A stretch of 64,000 nt of DNA, from positions 22,157,901 through 22,221,900 of the forward strand of contig OX291549.1 of the NCBI GenBank assembly GCA_946406115.1. Reading direction: 5' to 3'. Below the pieces are notes generated by a model. It was not told the origin of the DNA. It saw only the letters and a program-made list of their open reading frames with translations, and did not search any database. How positions within the stretch are numbered: position 1 is the first letter of the stretch; each line of letters starts with the position of its first letter. The DNA comes from Apoda limacodes. Its lineage: Eukaryota > Arthropoda > Insecta > Lepidoptera > Limacodidae. The position numbers were made by a program, and so were the translations under genes. Below are positions 37,601 to 52,600 of the stretch, one piece after another.

Positions 37601-40600
37601 TTTCGATAGCGCGATGTAGGACGCGTGACGTCAGCCTTGCTTGTAGCGGTACGATATAGGCCGCTACAAAATAAATTTGATTTTAAATGGTATTTAAAGA
37701 TTATAATTTAATGTATGGTCATGTGTAAATGTTTTATTGGTTTGTCATACACAAAAATGTTCTTATACCACTAAGGTGGCAATCAAGTATACAGCTCGCC
37801 TGATGTCAGGCGGTCACCACAGCTTATAGATGTTTGTAATACTAGGGGCATTGCTCGCGTGTTTTCGAACCCTCAAAAGTGTAATTACTTCTCCTTTAAA
37901 GATACCTGTACTGTCCCTAGAGAAAAGTAGTTTGTTCCAAAGTAATTTATTCTATTTCTATTAACATAAATTACTGCGTTCAAAAGTAATATCGGACATA
38001 TTTTGGCCTTCTTACGGCTTCTCCGATCAATGTAAACCTTGTAAGGGTTACAGTGAACGATTTCAGATCCTTTGTGTCGTTGAATTGAAAAAATGTTGTA
38101 CAACTTACACTTAAAACAGCTTGATTTATTTGGTACATGGCATGTTTGCGCTAACGCGTGGTGTTCTCCACATGTGTGGCTCTGTCACTAACGGCACTGC
38201 GCAGCGAGTGGGCGGTCCGCGCGCCTCATCCACCCCGGTTTCGGCGAAGAATGCGCTACAGGTACAGTACCCAACTATCGCCGCACGATAGGTTAACTTA
38301 AACTTTGGATCACCATGCCACACGTGTGAGCTAAACCTCAAATATACGTATAAAGCAGCCATACACGCAATGATATATATACCTTACAGGTTTCTATGCA
38401 AACAAACCTGTCAGGTACACCCTTGCATGTATGGCTGGCATTAGACTGGTTTTTCATTAAAAAAAAATCATACTAGACAAATGTCTGACATTTTTTAAAT
38501 AAAATCTTGATCCTAAGTTAAGAAACTACAATTTTTTTTAAAAGTTATTTTTTTTTTTCTAAATTTCGTTGACATTTTCACGTGAAATGTCTTTTTCACC
38601 CACCGATAAGTAATACATTACAACTTTTGTACGCGTCCTATACATTTGACATAAATTTGTAGGTAATAGAATGTCTTTCCAATCGATATTTTTGTTCAAA
38701 AAAGAAGGAAAGAAATGTATTCGTTAAGTTTACGTAGTCACGTATTTATTAGTATGTAATAACCGTGTTTCTCTTTGAAATACACCTATTACATTTATAT
38801 TTTTTACAAGTGAATTATATTTATTTATATTATTTCTACAATAGGCCGTAACTTTTGAGGTTTAGCGCACATCTGGCTACAATATAAGTTAACTATCGCG
38901 TCGACAATAAGTAGAGGGTTTTTTGCTATTTTCTTGAGTACGTTTTTCTGTAGAATTTCTGTTAATTCTCCAGTAAAGAAAGATAACTGTTAATGTGTTA
39001 ACAGAAATTTTATACGAGATACCTTCAAAATTGTTTGAACAATTTTTGTATCAAAATGAACAACGACTGTTTTTGTCTTATTTTTCATGTTTTTGATATT
39101 TTTTTGGTATACTGACGAACAATAACACTAACTAACTTTTATTTCAGGTTTTTTTTAGTATTGTAATGTTTTACATTTAATTTTTGAAAAACACTTAAGT
39201 GATAAATGATAAGAATGAAGCTTGAAATACACAGCGAGCGCGACGTTTTTAGCGCGACTTTAAATGTATGGTATTATATGTACGATGTCACATTAAAAGC
39301 GCGACGCGATCGCAGCGTAGTGTGAGTTTAGATTGTGATATTACACACGCCGCGCTGCCATCGCGCCGCAATCACCTTGCTGTGTGTTTTAAGCCTTAAA
39401 AATCTATTTTAACGCACATATAGTACAAATTACATTCAGCCATAGTTAAAATTATGCAACTATGTTCCATTATAGTACAAGTGAATGCTTAGAATGTTAC
39501 CATTTTCCAGCTAGTTTAGCGCAAAAATTCAATTTCAGTCAGCAAACTTAACATTATGTTACATTTTTTTCATTTTTGCGCTAAAACGCTGCATATTGCA
39601 AGTTTACGAAGCAATTGTTTTTGGTCTGAGGCGGATCTGTGATAAGTTTGATGTTATGTTTTATATCTATTTATTTATTTTAATATATATCTAAAAATTG
39701 TATTTCATTGATTTTTTTAATAATTTTAAAATATACCAGTGCCTGTAAGTTGAAATGATATTCATTTAAAATTAGAACTCATTAAGAAACAAGCATTCCT
39801 TAGGATTATTTTTAATAATATAACTTATTAATTTTAATATTTTTAGAATAACATAGAGCTAAAAACAAATGTATTATTTAAGCACAATAAATGTGTATGG
39901 CTGATTTATGTATTGATGTGGATGGCCTAACATCAGTTTTAATAAAATGTTACTATTAAACCTTGTATTATTGTTATCCTTTTATTAATAAACGTAATCC
40001 CTTTTTAAATTGAATCCAATAAAGTTTGTTTGCTAACATATTTGTTGTTTTATTGCACTTATTTACTTGTACTAATTTGTTTATACAAACAAGTATACAA
40101 GTAACTTTATACTTACTTGTACGATAGCATTTAAATGCTTGCTTTTACGACAGGATGTATTTACTTACTTTATACTGGCTTGTACGACAATATGTTTATA
40201 CTTCCTGTATACTTGCTTGTACGACAGGATGTATATATACTTACTGTATACTGAATTGTACGACATCATGTATAATACTATAGACTTGCTTGACGACAGT
40301 ATGTTTATACTTACTATATACTTGCTTGTACGACAGCATGTATATACCTACTGTATACTGGCTTGTACTTCAGCGGGTATATTACTTACTATATACTTGC
40401 TTGTAAGACAGCATGTATATACTTACTATGAACTGGCTTGTACGACAGTATGTTTATACTTACTATATACTTGCTTGTACGACAGCATGCCCGGTTGTCT
40501 TTGATTTGTGTGACTAATATGAAACATTTGGTTTTTTATTTTGGAAGAACTTCTTTAAAATTAATAAATTATTGTAGGTATCCTGTTTTATGCACAAACT

Positions 40601-43600
40601 ATTGTTTGTATCGTTTACACAAAACGCTACAGTTACTCTTAAAAGCAAAATAAAATCGTTTTTATTTATCATTATTTCTGTATTTAGTATAAAAAGCTAT
40701 ATCGATCTCGTTTCTTTACCTCGTCGCGCATCTTTATAAATGCACTTCCGGTTTTCTTTACCACTTTTCCTGTTTTCAAATACTTTGCTGCTATTACCTT
40801 ACATGAATCCCTGGAGTAAAATTATTTATGTTTAACATGTCTACATTTATTTATTTATTTTAAAAACTTTTTTGCACAAAAATGTTACAATGGATGGATT
40901 TAATGCCTAGTGGCATTATCTACCAGTCAACCTATCTTAAAACGATAAGTAACAAAAAAGTAGGTGGTGCACAAAATAGCTTATTTAACTATTTATAACA
41001 TTAATTTATAATAATAATTCACAAAAAAAAAATACATCGTAGGTATATGTGTTTTTTTTTTTATATTATGTTAGGTTGCAATTGGTAACGGCTACGGAAT
41101 TCTAATAGTTACGTGTTCGACACGCCTTTTTTTTTTTGTAAATTTCATTTTATTCACATATCGGTTAACTGCTCGAAAGGGTAGCGGCGGAGAGGTGTTA
41201 TATTATTATTTATTTGATCAATGTAAATATACGGCCTACACTTGCGCCCGTCACACATTATTGTCAAACGTAAGTATTTTCTAGAAATTTGGTATATAAT
41301 TATTATGTATGTATGATTTGTTTTATTTTTCGCTATCCAATTATAAGAACTCCATCCAAAAATTAAATTATGTCTATACAAATAAGTGAGCCTAAACTAG
41401 GTTTATAACCATAAGTAAATGTATTATTATGAGAAGTAAATAGTTCTTTTGGGTTTACAAAGTTTTGACTGTATTTAAAAAATTATGCCTCTCCCCTCCC
41501 TGACTGATTAAAATGGTATATTGGGGTCGCAAGTGTGTATGTAAAGAAATCTGTCGGTTTGTAGTTAGTAAATAAGGTCATGTTTTGGTAGTTTTGGAAA
41601 ATCATTCCCTAAATAAGGGAAAAAGTATATTAGTACTTTTATAAAAATCGGTATTGAAAAAACTGCGCAGGTAACACCGCGGGGAACCAGCTAGTGTAGA
41701 ATATATGAATAAAGAGTACAAAGATATATATACTCTATGAACTAAAAACGATCATCTAGCTGATTAGCGAGACACATTTGTGACACAATGAAAAGTGTTT
41801 TTTGTGTATTTAAAAAAACTATTGTACTACTTCCCAACAGTTGGAAAATTTAATGAGGACAATCATAGGTATACGTTTCTGACTGTGCTTCCCCTTCCTA
41901 AACCTTTGGATAAATTTTGTCAAAGTAGGTAGATACTTAGGTAGGCCAATCTTTTAACATGTAACATAAACATAAAACTGATGTTGCTACGTACGAGCTA
42001 CAATAAACAAATGATTGTTTTAAATTGAACAAATAAACTTTCTTTACGTAATTGGTACCAAGCTATCTCAGCACCAGAAGTTTCGTCCTTGACCTTTCAC
42101 CCTCTACGCGTCCTAGCTCGAGCCTAAATCGTCCTTGACCCGACTGGTAAAACAAATTGCCAGGTTTGTATGTAGAACTCGATTTTGTTCTTATTCCCAC
42201 GACTTATTAAATTGAATATTTGAAGAAACATTAAGTCATAAAGAATTTAAAAAATGTGGGCAATGTCTATACGGGAGGTGGTAAAATATTGCTGTCCTAT
42301 ACTATATACATATATACATTTACATATATATTTAAAATTACAATGTCATGGAATTAATGTCAAATTAGTTCAATGTATCTATTTCTGTTTGATTACTATT
42401 TTAATCCGCGATTATCGCAGAATTCCGATAGTAAATAATTATAAATGTTTTTATGAGTAATGTCTTAATATCCTCTGGTATCAAATTAAATAATTTCATA
42501 GCCATATATATACTCAAACATACTCTTATATTTGAAAAAAAACGCTGTTTTACTGGGGTGTCTTTTTATTTCCGACGCGTCTCTAGGAAGGCAATTTTAA
42601 TTTTTTCCGCGCTTTTGTGGATGTGGATATTTTTTTAATAAAGCATCCAATTTCTCATACATACATTGATGTCAACGTTAATATTTAATTTTTTTTTAAG
42701 GTCTACAGGATTCTTATGGTCTAACGCCGCTTATAGCTCTTATACATTTTTTTTGTGCAATAAAAACTAAATTTATTTCCGTGGAGTTTCCTCATAGAAT
42801 GAGACCGTATCGCAGTATAGAGTCCACATATCCGTAAAGAACTGTTAGTTCCGCGTCCTTACTACTCGTTATCCTCAGTCTTTTGAGTGCATATATAAAC
42901 TTATTAATTTCACTACATTCGTTACTTATATGAGATTTCCAGTTCTTCGTTTTATTGATTTCTTCTATAAATACGTTATACTTCATTGTCACAGATTTAT
43001 AATTGGAAAATTGTAAATATTTTGTTTAAGTTAAGTTTGCAGAAAGATTATTACGTTCTATTATGGTATGCTATTCTACTACAGTTTTTACAGCGGAGTT
43101 AAGTTCAGTCGAAAAGTTCATTTTGGTTTCATTCTTGACTATAATTGATCATCGTCAGCAAATAAAACGCATTGATGCTTTGTTATATTTGGCAAGTCAT
43201 TTATGTATAAGAAAAAAGGTAAAGGACCCAATACACTTCCTTGAGGGACTCCATATTTCTTGTGAAGATATGCAGATCTGAGTTTTATTTCTTCTTTGTT
43301 TTCTCTATACGATTTATTTCGACGCATTGTTTCTTTCTTTACAAATAACTTTTCATCCAGTCATGTGTTTGTCCTCTAAAACCATATCTTTTTTTTCATA
43401 TCTCACTTTTTCAAAAGAAGTTCGTGTTCTAATTAGGTCAAAAGTTATGGATATAACAAAAAATATGACCGTCACAGGGTTGTTCTTATCATTTTTTTTC
43501 TGCTTTTTACCATGTTACTATGAGAAGTCAATCGTCTTTTATATTTACTATAGTCTGGAGTTTTTTTTTGTAATTCAAAAAGAAAAAATGTTAAACGGCT

Positions 43601-46600
43601 TCTGGTAAATAAGTGGAGTAATTAACAATAAAAACTAAACCATTTATTTTTGTTTGCCGTTGGTTGCGCCATAAGTTACTTGGGGACTTGTGAGAATACG
43701 AATCCCGTTCCCCTTACAGCGCTGAATACCTCGATCATGTACACATAGAGGTATCGAGAAACACCAAGAAAACAAAAAAGTACCTAACGCCACCACTACA
43801 ATACGTTGTCTGAACATCACAACCTACTTTGGTGCGAGCCGGTGGTAAAAAAGCTATATACTCCAGAAAAAAAAAAAAAAACATTTTTTTTTATGTTTTT
43901 TCATTTGGGAAAAAAAGCCGTTTCATTACAACATGCACATGTTTTTATTTAGCCTATTGGTTCAGAATGGTTTTGGTGCCTAGAAGAGAGATATTGGTGC
44001 CAGAATGAAATATTTTTCGTCACGCAATATTTTAGTTGGCTAAAATATCTTCTGTTCTGAGTGAAACTAGACAAATAGCCTATTACACACCCTGCTCAGA
44101 AACAAATATCATGACACTCATGAATGACTCACGTTACATATAATCATAGAACAAAAGAAGCTATTGTCCTTTGCTATTTACCCAGGTGTAGAATAAAGAT
44201 GATGTAAAAGCTAAACAGTAAAACATCCTTAAATATACGTCTTGTATGCCTGCGATCCGTGGCGTGCTTCAAACAAACAAATTAATGTACTTATATTTGA
44301 CATTTACTGATTAAACCATGTAAAAATCCCAGGTCTGTAGATCAAACACTATGAAATTTTGTAGATGATCAATCCCTAATTCCATGTCTGAAAACCAAAA
44401 TCCTGAGAAATGTTTTTATTACCTTAAAATATTTTTTAGGGTTCCGTAGTCAACAAGGAACCCTTATAGTTTCGCCATGTCCGTCCGTACGTCTGTCCGC
44501 GGCTTAGTTCAAAAACTATTAAAAAAAAATTTTAGGGTACCTCCCCTACACGTGAAGTGGGGACGTAATTTGTTTTCCCGTCTACCCCATCTTGTGCGGT
44601 GTCGTTAAATAGGAATTTCAAAAACATTGGCGGTATGCAAAGATCAGACATTTAGCTTTAAAGTACTAATTTTTGTAAGAGTTACGTGTAGCCCCTCCCC
44701 CACCCCCTCTACCAGCGAAAGTATAGTATTTGGAAATGTAAAAAAAAATACGGTGGTAGGAATTTAAAAGGAAAGCTATCACGGGTAAGTACACTTTACA
44801 GGCTAACGAGTAATAGTCGACCAAGTTTTAAAATGTACTTGGAAAAGTGTTATATGAAGTAAGTACATCTGTAAAACGATGTATAATTATTGAAAAATAA
44901 AATAATAACATTCTATAGACGCATTGGACTAGCCGGCGCGCTTGGCGCAACATCGATTCGAGCGTGTGACAGGCAGCTGCGCTCATAAGCGTGCATTTTG
45001 TTTTTATGTCTCGAAGATGAAGAACGCCTAGATAAGTTTGCAATTTTCTCTTTGAAAGTTCAGTTTTAAATGATTTGATTTGATTATCAAATCATTATCA
45101 CAACAACCAAAATCCTGTCTCCCACGTGATGTGGATGTGTTTTCAGCTACTGGTTAACCCCTTCAAGAATATGAAAAAAAAAACGGCCAATTGCGAGTCG
45201 GACTCGCGCACGAAGAGTTCCGTACCATTATCTATAAAAACGGCAAAAACATCACGTTTGTTGTATCCCATATAAAATTTAATTATTTATTTTAAAATAT
45301 ATAACTAAATATTCTGTGAATATTTCAAGCGTCTACGTGTTGCCCTTATCAATATCGATGACGTGACAAAAAAAATGACGTTTGTTGTATGGGAGCCCCT
45401 TTCAATATTTATTTTATTTAGTTTTTTAGTATTCGTTGATATAGCAGCAACAGAAATACATCTTCTGTGAAAATTTCAACTCACTATCACGGTTGATGAG
45501 ATACTGCCTGGTGATAGACGGACGGACAGCGGAGTCTTAGTAATAGAGTCCCGTTTTTTACCCTTTGGGTACGGAATCCTAAAAAAAGAACGTTTCCGAT
45601 TCAATGGTAGGTATATATACTATCGATCGTGTAATTAATGATGCTATCGATTAAATTAACTACTAGTGAAATTACTGAATTCAGTGAAAATTCAGTATTG
45701 AATATTAAGTATTCGATTGACCAAATAGGTACCAATTTTATCGAATCAGAATACTTAAGCTAAAATAAAAAGTGCTGCAGTTTATCGTTCACACTCGTAT
45801 TTACTATTTCGATTTAATTATATATATTATTAGAAAACCATGAAAGTACCTACTAAAGTATAAAATTATGCAATTCATAAATATATATTATAATCCTTTT
45901 TATTATTGAATAAATTAAAGTACATAAGCTCTTCGCAGAGCATAATAACACAACCCAAAATCCTTTCCTCCGAGTGTCTTACGAGGCGACTTAGGGACAT
46001 ACCAGACGGTGGGCAGCATTCTGAGGAAATATTTAACATCAATCTGCGATCGCTAACCCCTGTGCCATGTGTGGCAATTATTGACACAACCCACCTTATG
46101 CATTGCATAAAAAAATCAAGGCCCCTAGTCCCGGACAGCCCCGCTAGTCCTGACTATGGTAGCGGTCAAGGTAACGGTGGGGCATGGGGTGCTAACAATT
46201 CTCAGCAGAGATCCGACCGACAATCAACGCCACCTGGCCCAGGGAGGTTATTGGGAACAGTCTCGAGTTATTCGCACTCTAGAATTCGATACAATAAAGT
46301 GTGAAAGTCTGACTTACCTCTCGAAACCTGTGAATGTACTTGCATAAATTTTTCTCTCGAATTCCAGAGTCCGAATAGCTCGAGACTGTTTCCAATAAGG
46401 TCCCTGGCATTGTACAATGCATGCACTTTAAGGAATGACGAAAATATTGTTGAGTTGGAAGAAGAAGACAAGCTGCGCTGGGATAGGACTATCTGAAATC
46501 CGAAAATAGTGAGAGGACTCTATATCAGTCAAATCTGGCAACAACTGTCGCAACGAACAACTGTTCCAAGGTGGTGTCGGTTTTGTCGTCCACAAGTCCC

Positions 46601-49600
46601 TCATCAACATTACGACCATTAGAGTGAGCCGACAAGGGTAGCATACCTTGTACTCAGAATCACGTAGACATTCTCTAAAGGTGAAACAGGATTACGCACC
46701 CACTTCCGCACACCCAGATGATGAGGTTGAGGTTATGTATGAGGATATTGACAAAGCCATACATATCTTCCTAACAGTCTTCACCGTCGTCATGGGGAAC
46801 GCAAAACTGGGCACTGGAAGTTGTGATGAGCTAAAAATAGGGAAATTTTGAGTAGGACTGCGGTCCAAAGGGGCCAACGATTGGTCGACTTTATGGAATA
46901 TAGAATTGCCTCTTTATTATAAATTCTTTCTTCTAAAAGTAACCACACAGGAAATGGACCTGTATAAGGCCCGATGGTTTGACCAAAAACGAAATTGAAT
47001 TTATTGTCTTCCGATAGGCGAATATTCAGCGAAGTCTCAGTGAAAAATGTCAGCGATCACCTCATGGTAAGAGGCATGCTAAATATGAACCTCGATTTTG
47101 AAAGGAGTCGTTCGATAAAGTCTACACTCCGACCAACAACTGCCATTATACCTATATACAGCTCGAACTTCAAAATCGCTTTCAGTGCCTAGCAGATTGC
47201 GAAAATGTTTATAATTTAGATGACAAGCTGGCGGAAACTGAGCGGTTGGAGCAAAGTTCTTAAAATCTCGCCGCAAAATAGAACACAAAAACTTAATCAG
47301 ACTCAATCTTATGAAGGTGCTGCTCGAAATAAAATTGCAATCTTTGCATTCTTTACATAGACTATCGTTACGTCAAAATATGCTGAAGTGTTTGTATAAC
47401 AGAGCCATGATGTCTGTCCGGCTAAAAGACCATATCACTAAAACCAATCCATCTGCAAATTGGTGTAATACAGGGAATGGTTATTTCTCCGAAACACTTC
47501 ACCGCTGCGTTGGAAGATGTGTTTAAGTTTGTGCAGCGGAAAGGCTGAGGCGTCAACATAAATGGCGTGTACATCACTCCACCGATAACCGCAATTCTCA
47601 AGAGACGCGGGTCGGCCTCCAGGTGAAAAGAGGAACAGATGACCTGATTAGAGCCGCAGGAAGCCGATGGGCTTGTGAAGACATACGGAGGTGGCCTAAG
47701 GTCAGCAGTGAACGTTTTCCGGCTAAAACGAACGAACGTATCTCTTCTGTCCTCTGCTGTTTTGCAATGAAAGAGAACAAGTATCAATACGGCGCCTGGC
47801 CAATTTATACAAAAACCCGTGCGATTCGTTTACTCCGAAAATAAATGACGTTAGATATCGTTTGCGTGTTCTCTGAATGCGGTCACAGTATCTAGAAAGC
47901 GGTGGAAAGTGGAATGTTAACGTGGATCTGTGACAGGGAATCATAATGATGAATGCAATTCAAATACATGTAGGTGCAAGAAGAAAAAGTAAGGAGGGCG
48001 GATACTGGTAGAGAACAGCAACTAACATTTAAAAAAATAAAAAGATACAATAGAAGAATAACGACTGATGCATGACTTCAAGCTTAAACTAATTATAGCA
48101 GATACAAGTAAAAGTAGAAAAAAAAGAGAAAAGAACAACGAAGCAACTGGCTCAAAAATAAAAATTTCTACTCAATAGCTGATTTCTTAAAACAAGTAAA
48201 TCCTGTCTCCGTGTCTTTGATAATATACTTCGGAAATAAAATAAAAAGAATGGAAACCCATTATATTATTGTATATACTTTTGTGGGTGTAGTGTTGTGC
48301 GGAAGAAATTGTTTGTTACTGTTGTTTGTTGATGTTTTTTATTCTGTTATTTTTTTTTTATAAGTATGATTATTTAGTATGTTAACTTTGCACACCATTG
48401 CTAATGGTCAATGAAAGTGCAAAAATATATGTACCAACATCTGTATTTATCTGTGTTTGAAGAAAATAAAGAATCTGAATCTCTGAATCTGAATGGACGC
48501 AACTTAATACTGGCAATAGCAGATACAATTATGACAACGAAGATGGATGCAAGTCAACACTGGCAATAGAAGATAGGAGTTAAACTTTAAAAGTAAAGAA
48601 CAACGAAGACACATACAAGTCAACACTAGCAATAGAAGATAGAAGTAAAACTTCATTAAAAAAAGAACAACGAAAATGGACGCAAGCTAATACAAGTAAA
48701 AGCAAAACAAAAAATCAGGAAACTCGGAAACAAGTGAATACTGTCTGTAGAAGCAATACCTCATAAGAAAAGAAGATTAAAGACACACAGGGTGGTGTCA
48801 CTTAAGAATCAAATATTATGTAAAAGAGGCACAAGGTTACTTTTCACAAATTCTATGTTCCCAACCGCTAATGATCTATTTTACTTTGTAGTTGCAATTC
48901 TAAAATGTATCACGTAGGGCCTGAGTTTTAGGACATTTATTATTTGTTAATACTGTGTATCTTAAGGTTTGTAAGTGAAGAAAATAAAAACGTAAAAAAA
49001 CATTTTGGAACATAGTTGTATAATCAAGAAGAATTGATTAATTTTATCTAGATGATTTTTTCATAGTACCTACTGGAACCTGAGTCATATTTATAGTCAT
49101 TTAATAGTTTTATTTGAAATAGGAATTGTTGCGAGAAAAGCAACACCACCTGGAGCGGCTAATGCGAGAGCGTGAACTCGAACGCTCGGAAGTTGCTAAA
49201 GTCTCGCTACAAGCGGACCGCGCCGAGAGTGCTCTAGCGCAGCTCAAAAAAGATGCCACCCAGGTAAGCACTGCATATGATATGGTTTTTTAAATAAGTA
49301 GTTCTACTTGGATGGGGCTGATATAAAATTGTAAGCTGAAATGGGCATAGGTATCGAATTCATTAAGCAACAGTTCATCTAAATTTGTAAATTCATAAGA
49401 AGAGATTCTTCAATACTAAAAGTTACTTCTCACCTTGAGCGTAGCCAGAAAAATATAGGTCAGCGCAGCCCCACCCTAGACTGCCTAAAGTCCCTATAAA
49501 TCTTGATTTATGATCTTGGACCAAATGTTTATATATTTTCAGACTAACACAGAGAATGAGAAACTCAAAGAGGAGCTGCACAAGCTCGCCAAACAGCTGG

Positions 49601-52600
49601 AAGATGAAAGGCAGAAAGTTGAAGATCTTATGTTTAGAAACGAGGAAGAGAACATCAATAAAGAAGATTATTACGTAACTATTTACTTTATGACCTTACT
49701 GTCCACTTTTGTCTTAGATTTTCTGTAGTTTTGTGCTTCAGATACACACTCATACTGATTTTATTATTTTTCTGTATAGTAATCGTTCTAATTATTGTTT
49801 GTTTATATTTTCAGAGATATAAGGAAGCAATGGAGGTAAGTGTTAAAGGTGCTGCTGTGTTGTTTAAATTGATAACCCGAGCAAGTGGCTTAGTAATTCC
49901 TTTCTTCTTATTAGACGGAAAAGGCCGCCTTCGAAGCACGCATCAGAGAATTAGAGGCAGAAGCAGCGTTGCAGCGAGAGCGAGCGGACGCGGCAGGTGG
50001 TGCGCTAATGGCGCTAGAGGAGCAGCGAGCGGCGGAAGCAGCAGCGCTTACAGACCAGCATCGCGAAGAGATTGCAGCAGCCCATAGTTAGTGTTACTCT
50101 CATACCACTCGTCAAATAATTTTACCGCTTTAAATATGAGGCAATCCCCTTCTGTCACTGCGCAGTAGAAATCCAAGCCGCGCCTAAAAACACCTGCACT
50201 GGTACCAATATACTCACACCGGAAGAATTAGCGAAACAGAAAAAAGGTGAGATCACTTAATAATATAATTAAAGAAATAATTTTTAACTCAGAAGATCCT
50301 GACGTCTGCGAAGCCGCAGTCACTGAGACAATCCTTGCTGGTATGGAATGCTATATTCCTAACCCGCGAGTAGCTGCCGGCGTCAAAAAACGACCGTGGT
50401 TTAATAGGTCTTGCAGAAAAGCTAAAATTCTTAAGCAAAATGCATATGAGGCTTGGACCACGGCTCGTTTTAATAAGGATCCGAATATTTCTGAGTTAAA
50501 ACGCAAATTAAATGCTGCCTCGAGGTTCAGTAGGAAAGCAACTGCCAGAGCAAAATTCCAATTCATCGGCAAAATAGGTGGGCGACTTGCGAGCTATCCT
50601 TCTGGGAGTCGTGCTTTCTGGTCGCTTGCCAAAGCTGCCGAAGGGAACTTCTGCCAGTCGTCGTTACGACCACTGCGAAAGACCGATGGTGACTTGGCCC
50701 ATAGTGCTAAAGAGAAAGCCGATCTACTGGGCAGTCTCTTTGCCTCGAACTCGAATATGAACGATGAAGGCGCTGTACCACCTACTATACCGTGGTGCGG
50801 TAAGACCATGCCGGAAATCTCCATAGCGCAGCGGGAGGTCAGGCGGGCGTTGCTCTCTTTGGACGTTCATAAGTCGAGTGGGCCAGACGGTATACCAGCA
50901 GTGGTGCTTAAGCAGTGTGCTCCTGAGTTATGTCCTGTACTCACGCGCCTCTTCGCGCTTTCCTACCACACTAGGCAATTTCCTTCTTCATGGAAGACTG
51001 CGAATGTGCACCCGGTGCCCAAAAAGGGCGATAGATCATATCCATCGAATTACAGGCCTATCGCTATTACCTCTCTCCTCTCTAAGGTGATGGAGCGTGT
51101 GATCAACACACAGCTTCTAAGATACCTGGAAGTACACGATCTGGTCAGTGACCGTCAATATGGCTTTCGCCACGGTCGCTCGACTGGTGACCTTCTAGTG
51201 TATCTCACACACCGATGGGCACTAGCCATTGAGAGACAGGGGGAGGCATTGGCATGTAGCCTGGACATAGCAAAGGCGTTCGATCGGGTCTGGCACCGCG
51301 GTCTTCTACCGAAGTTGCCATCTTACGGAGTGCCCGAGGGTTTGTGCAAATGGGTGGCTAGCTTTTTGTCCGGCAGACGCATACGAACCGTAGTTGACGG
51401 TAGTTGCTCTGATAGCATGGACATTAATGCTGGTGTCCCGCAAGGCTCTGTGCTGTCTCCTACGCTGTTTCTACTGCATATCAATGACATGTTGGACATC
51501 AACAACATACATTGCTATGCAGATGACAGTACTGGAGACGCTTTTTACACGGGTCGTGCAAACATCCCTCGTTCCGTTGTGGAGGAAAACCGCGGAGAAC
51601 TTGTGTCTCAAATCGAGACCACACTGTCCCAGGTCTCTGACTGGGGACGGGTAAACTTGGTCCGATTCAACCCTACAAAGACACAAGTGTGCGCGTTCAC
51701 CGCTAAGAAAACTCCATTCACTGTGGTCCCACAATTCCAGAACACTCCCCTCTCCATCTCCAAGAGCATTGGGATCCTTGGTGTCGACATCTCCAGCGAT
51801 GTTCAGTTCCGAGATCATTTACAAGATAAGGTGAAGCTGGCTTCCAAAAAACTTGGTGTACTCAACAGAGCGAAGCAATGCTTCACGTCGGGGCAAAGGT
51901 TGTTACTTTACAAGTCGCAAGTTCGGCCCCATATGGAGTACTGCTGCCATCTCTGGGCAGGTGCACCCGGATACCAGCTTGGCCCTTTTGACTCGGTTCA
52001 ACGACGGGCTGTGAGAATTGTCGACGATTCCAAACTCACTTGCGGTATCGAGCCCTTAAGTCTGAGGAGAGACTTTGCCTCACTGTGTGTGTTCTACCGC
52101 TTGTATAATGGGTTGTGTTCTGAGGAATTGTTCGGAATGATGCCCACGGCTACTTTCTACCATCGCACCGCTCGTCATCGGCAGGGAATTCATTCTCACA
52201 CTTTAGAACCTAAATGGTCGCGTACAGTGCGGTTTCAGAGAAACTTCCTCCCGCGAACGCTTAAGTTGTGGAATGAGCTCCCTGCCAAGGTTTTCTGCAA
52301 GGACTACAGTATGGAGTTCTTCAAGAAAGAAGTTATTAGATTTCTGAAGGGTCGGCAACGCGCAAGTGATACCCCTGGTGTTGCAAGCGTCCATAGGCTA
52401 CGGTGACTGCTTACCAACAGGCAGGCCGTAAGCTTGTTTGCCACCTTAGTGGTATAAAAAAAAAAGAAAAAAAAAATCTTATTTCTTCAATTAGTGAACA
52501 ATGCATAACAAACAGTAGGTGAGCCTTGCTCAAATAAATAGTATGGCTAGTTATTAATCCAACTTTTATTAGATGCTATCATATTTCATCACTCCCGTCT

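Larger units (their letters stand above)
34154..49122 (+). other. Intron 8 of CLIP-190 (15 kb)
   Basis: Runs from GTAGGC to AAATAG, phase 0, joining the Ser/Arg linker to the coiled coil. It contains the possible alternative exon, four LINE pieces of three families, MITEs, two minisatellites and older repeats listed separately. 35460-35640 is a GC-rich patch (CGAGAGAGGCAGCGGCTATA ... CGCAATAAAGTGCTCAC) of unknown origin. Confidence 0.65.

Noticed and set aside
40139..40504. 121-codon open frame on +
   Set aside because: It is produced by the 37-bp minisatellite. Its residues simply cycle with the repeat.
41095..41130. Possible tRNA-like segment (GTTACGTGTTCGACACGCC)
   Set aside because: Only a weak B-box-like core, no A box at proper spacing, followed by poly(T).
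47422..47787. 121-codon open frame on -
   Set aside because: Antisense shadow of the RTE reverse-transcriptase C-terminus read on +.
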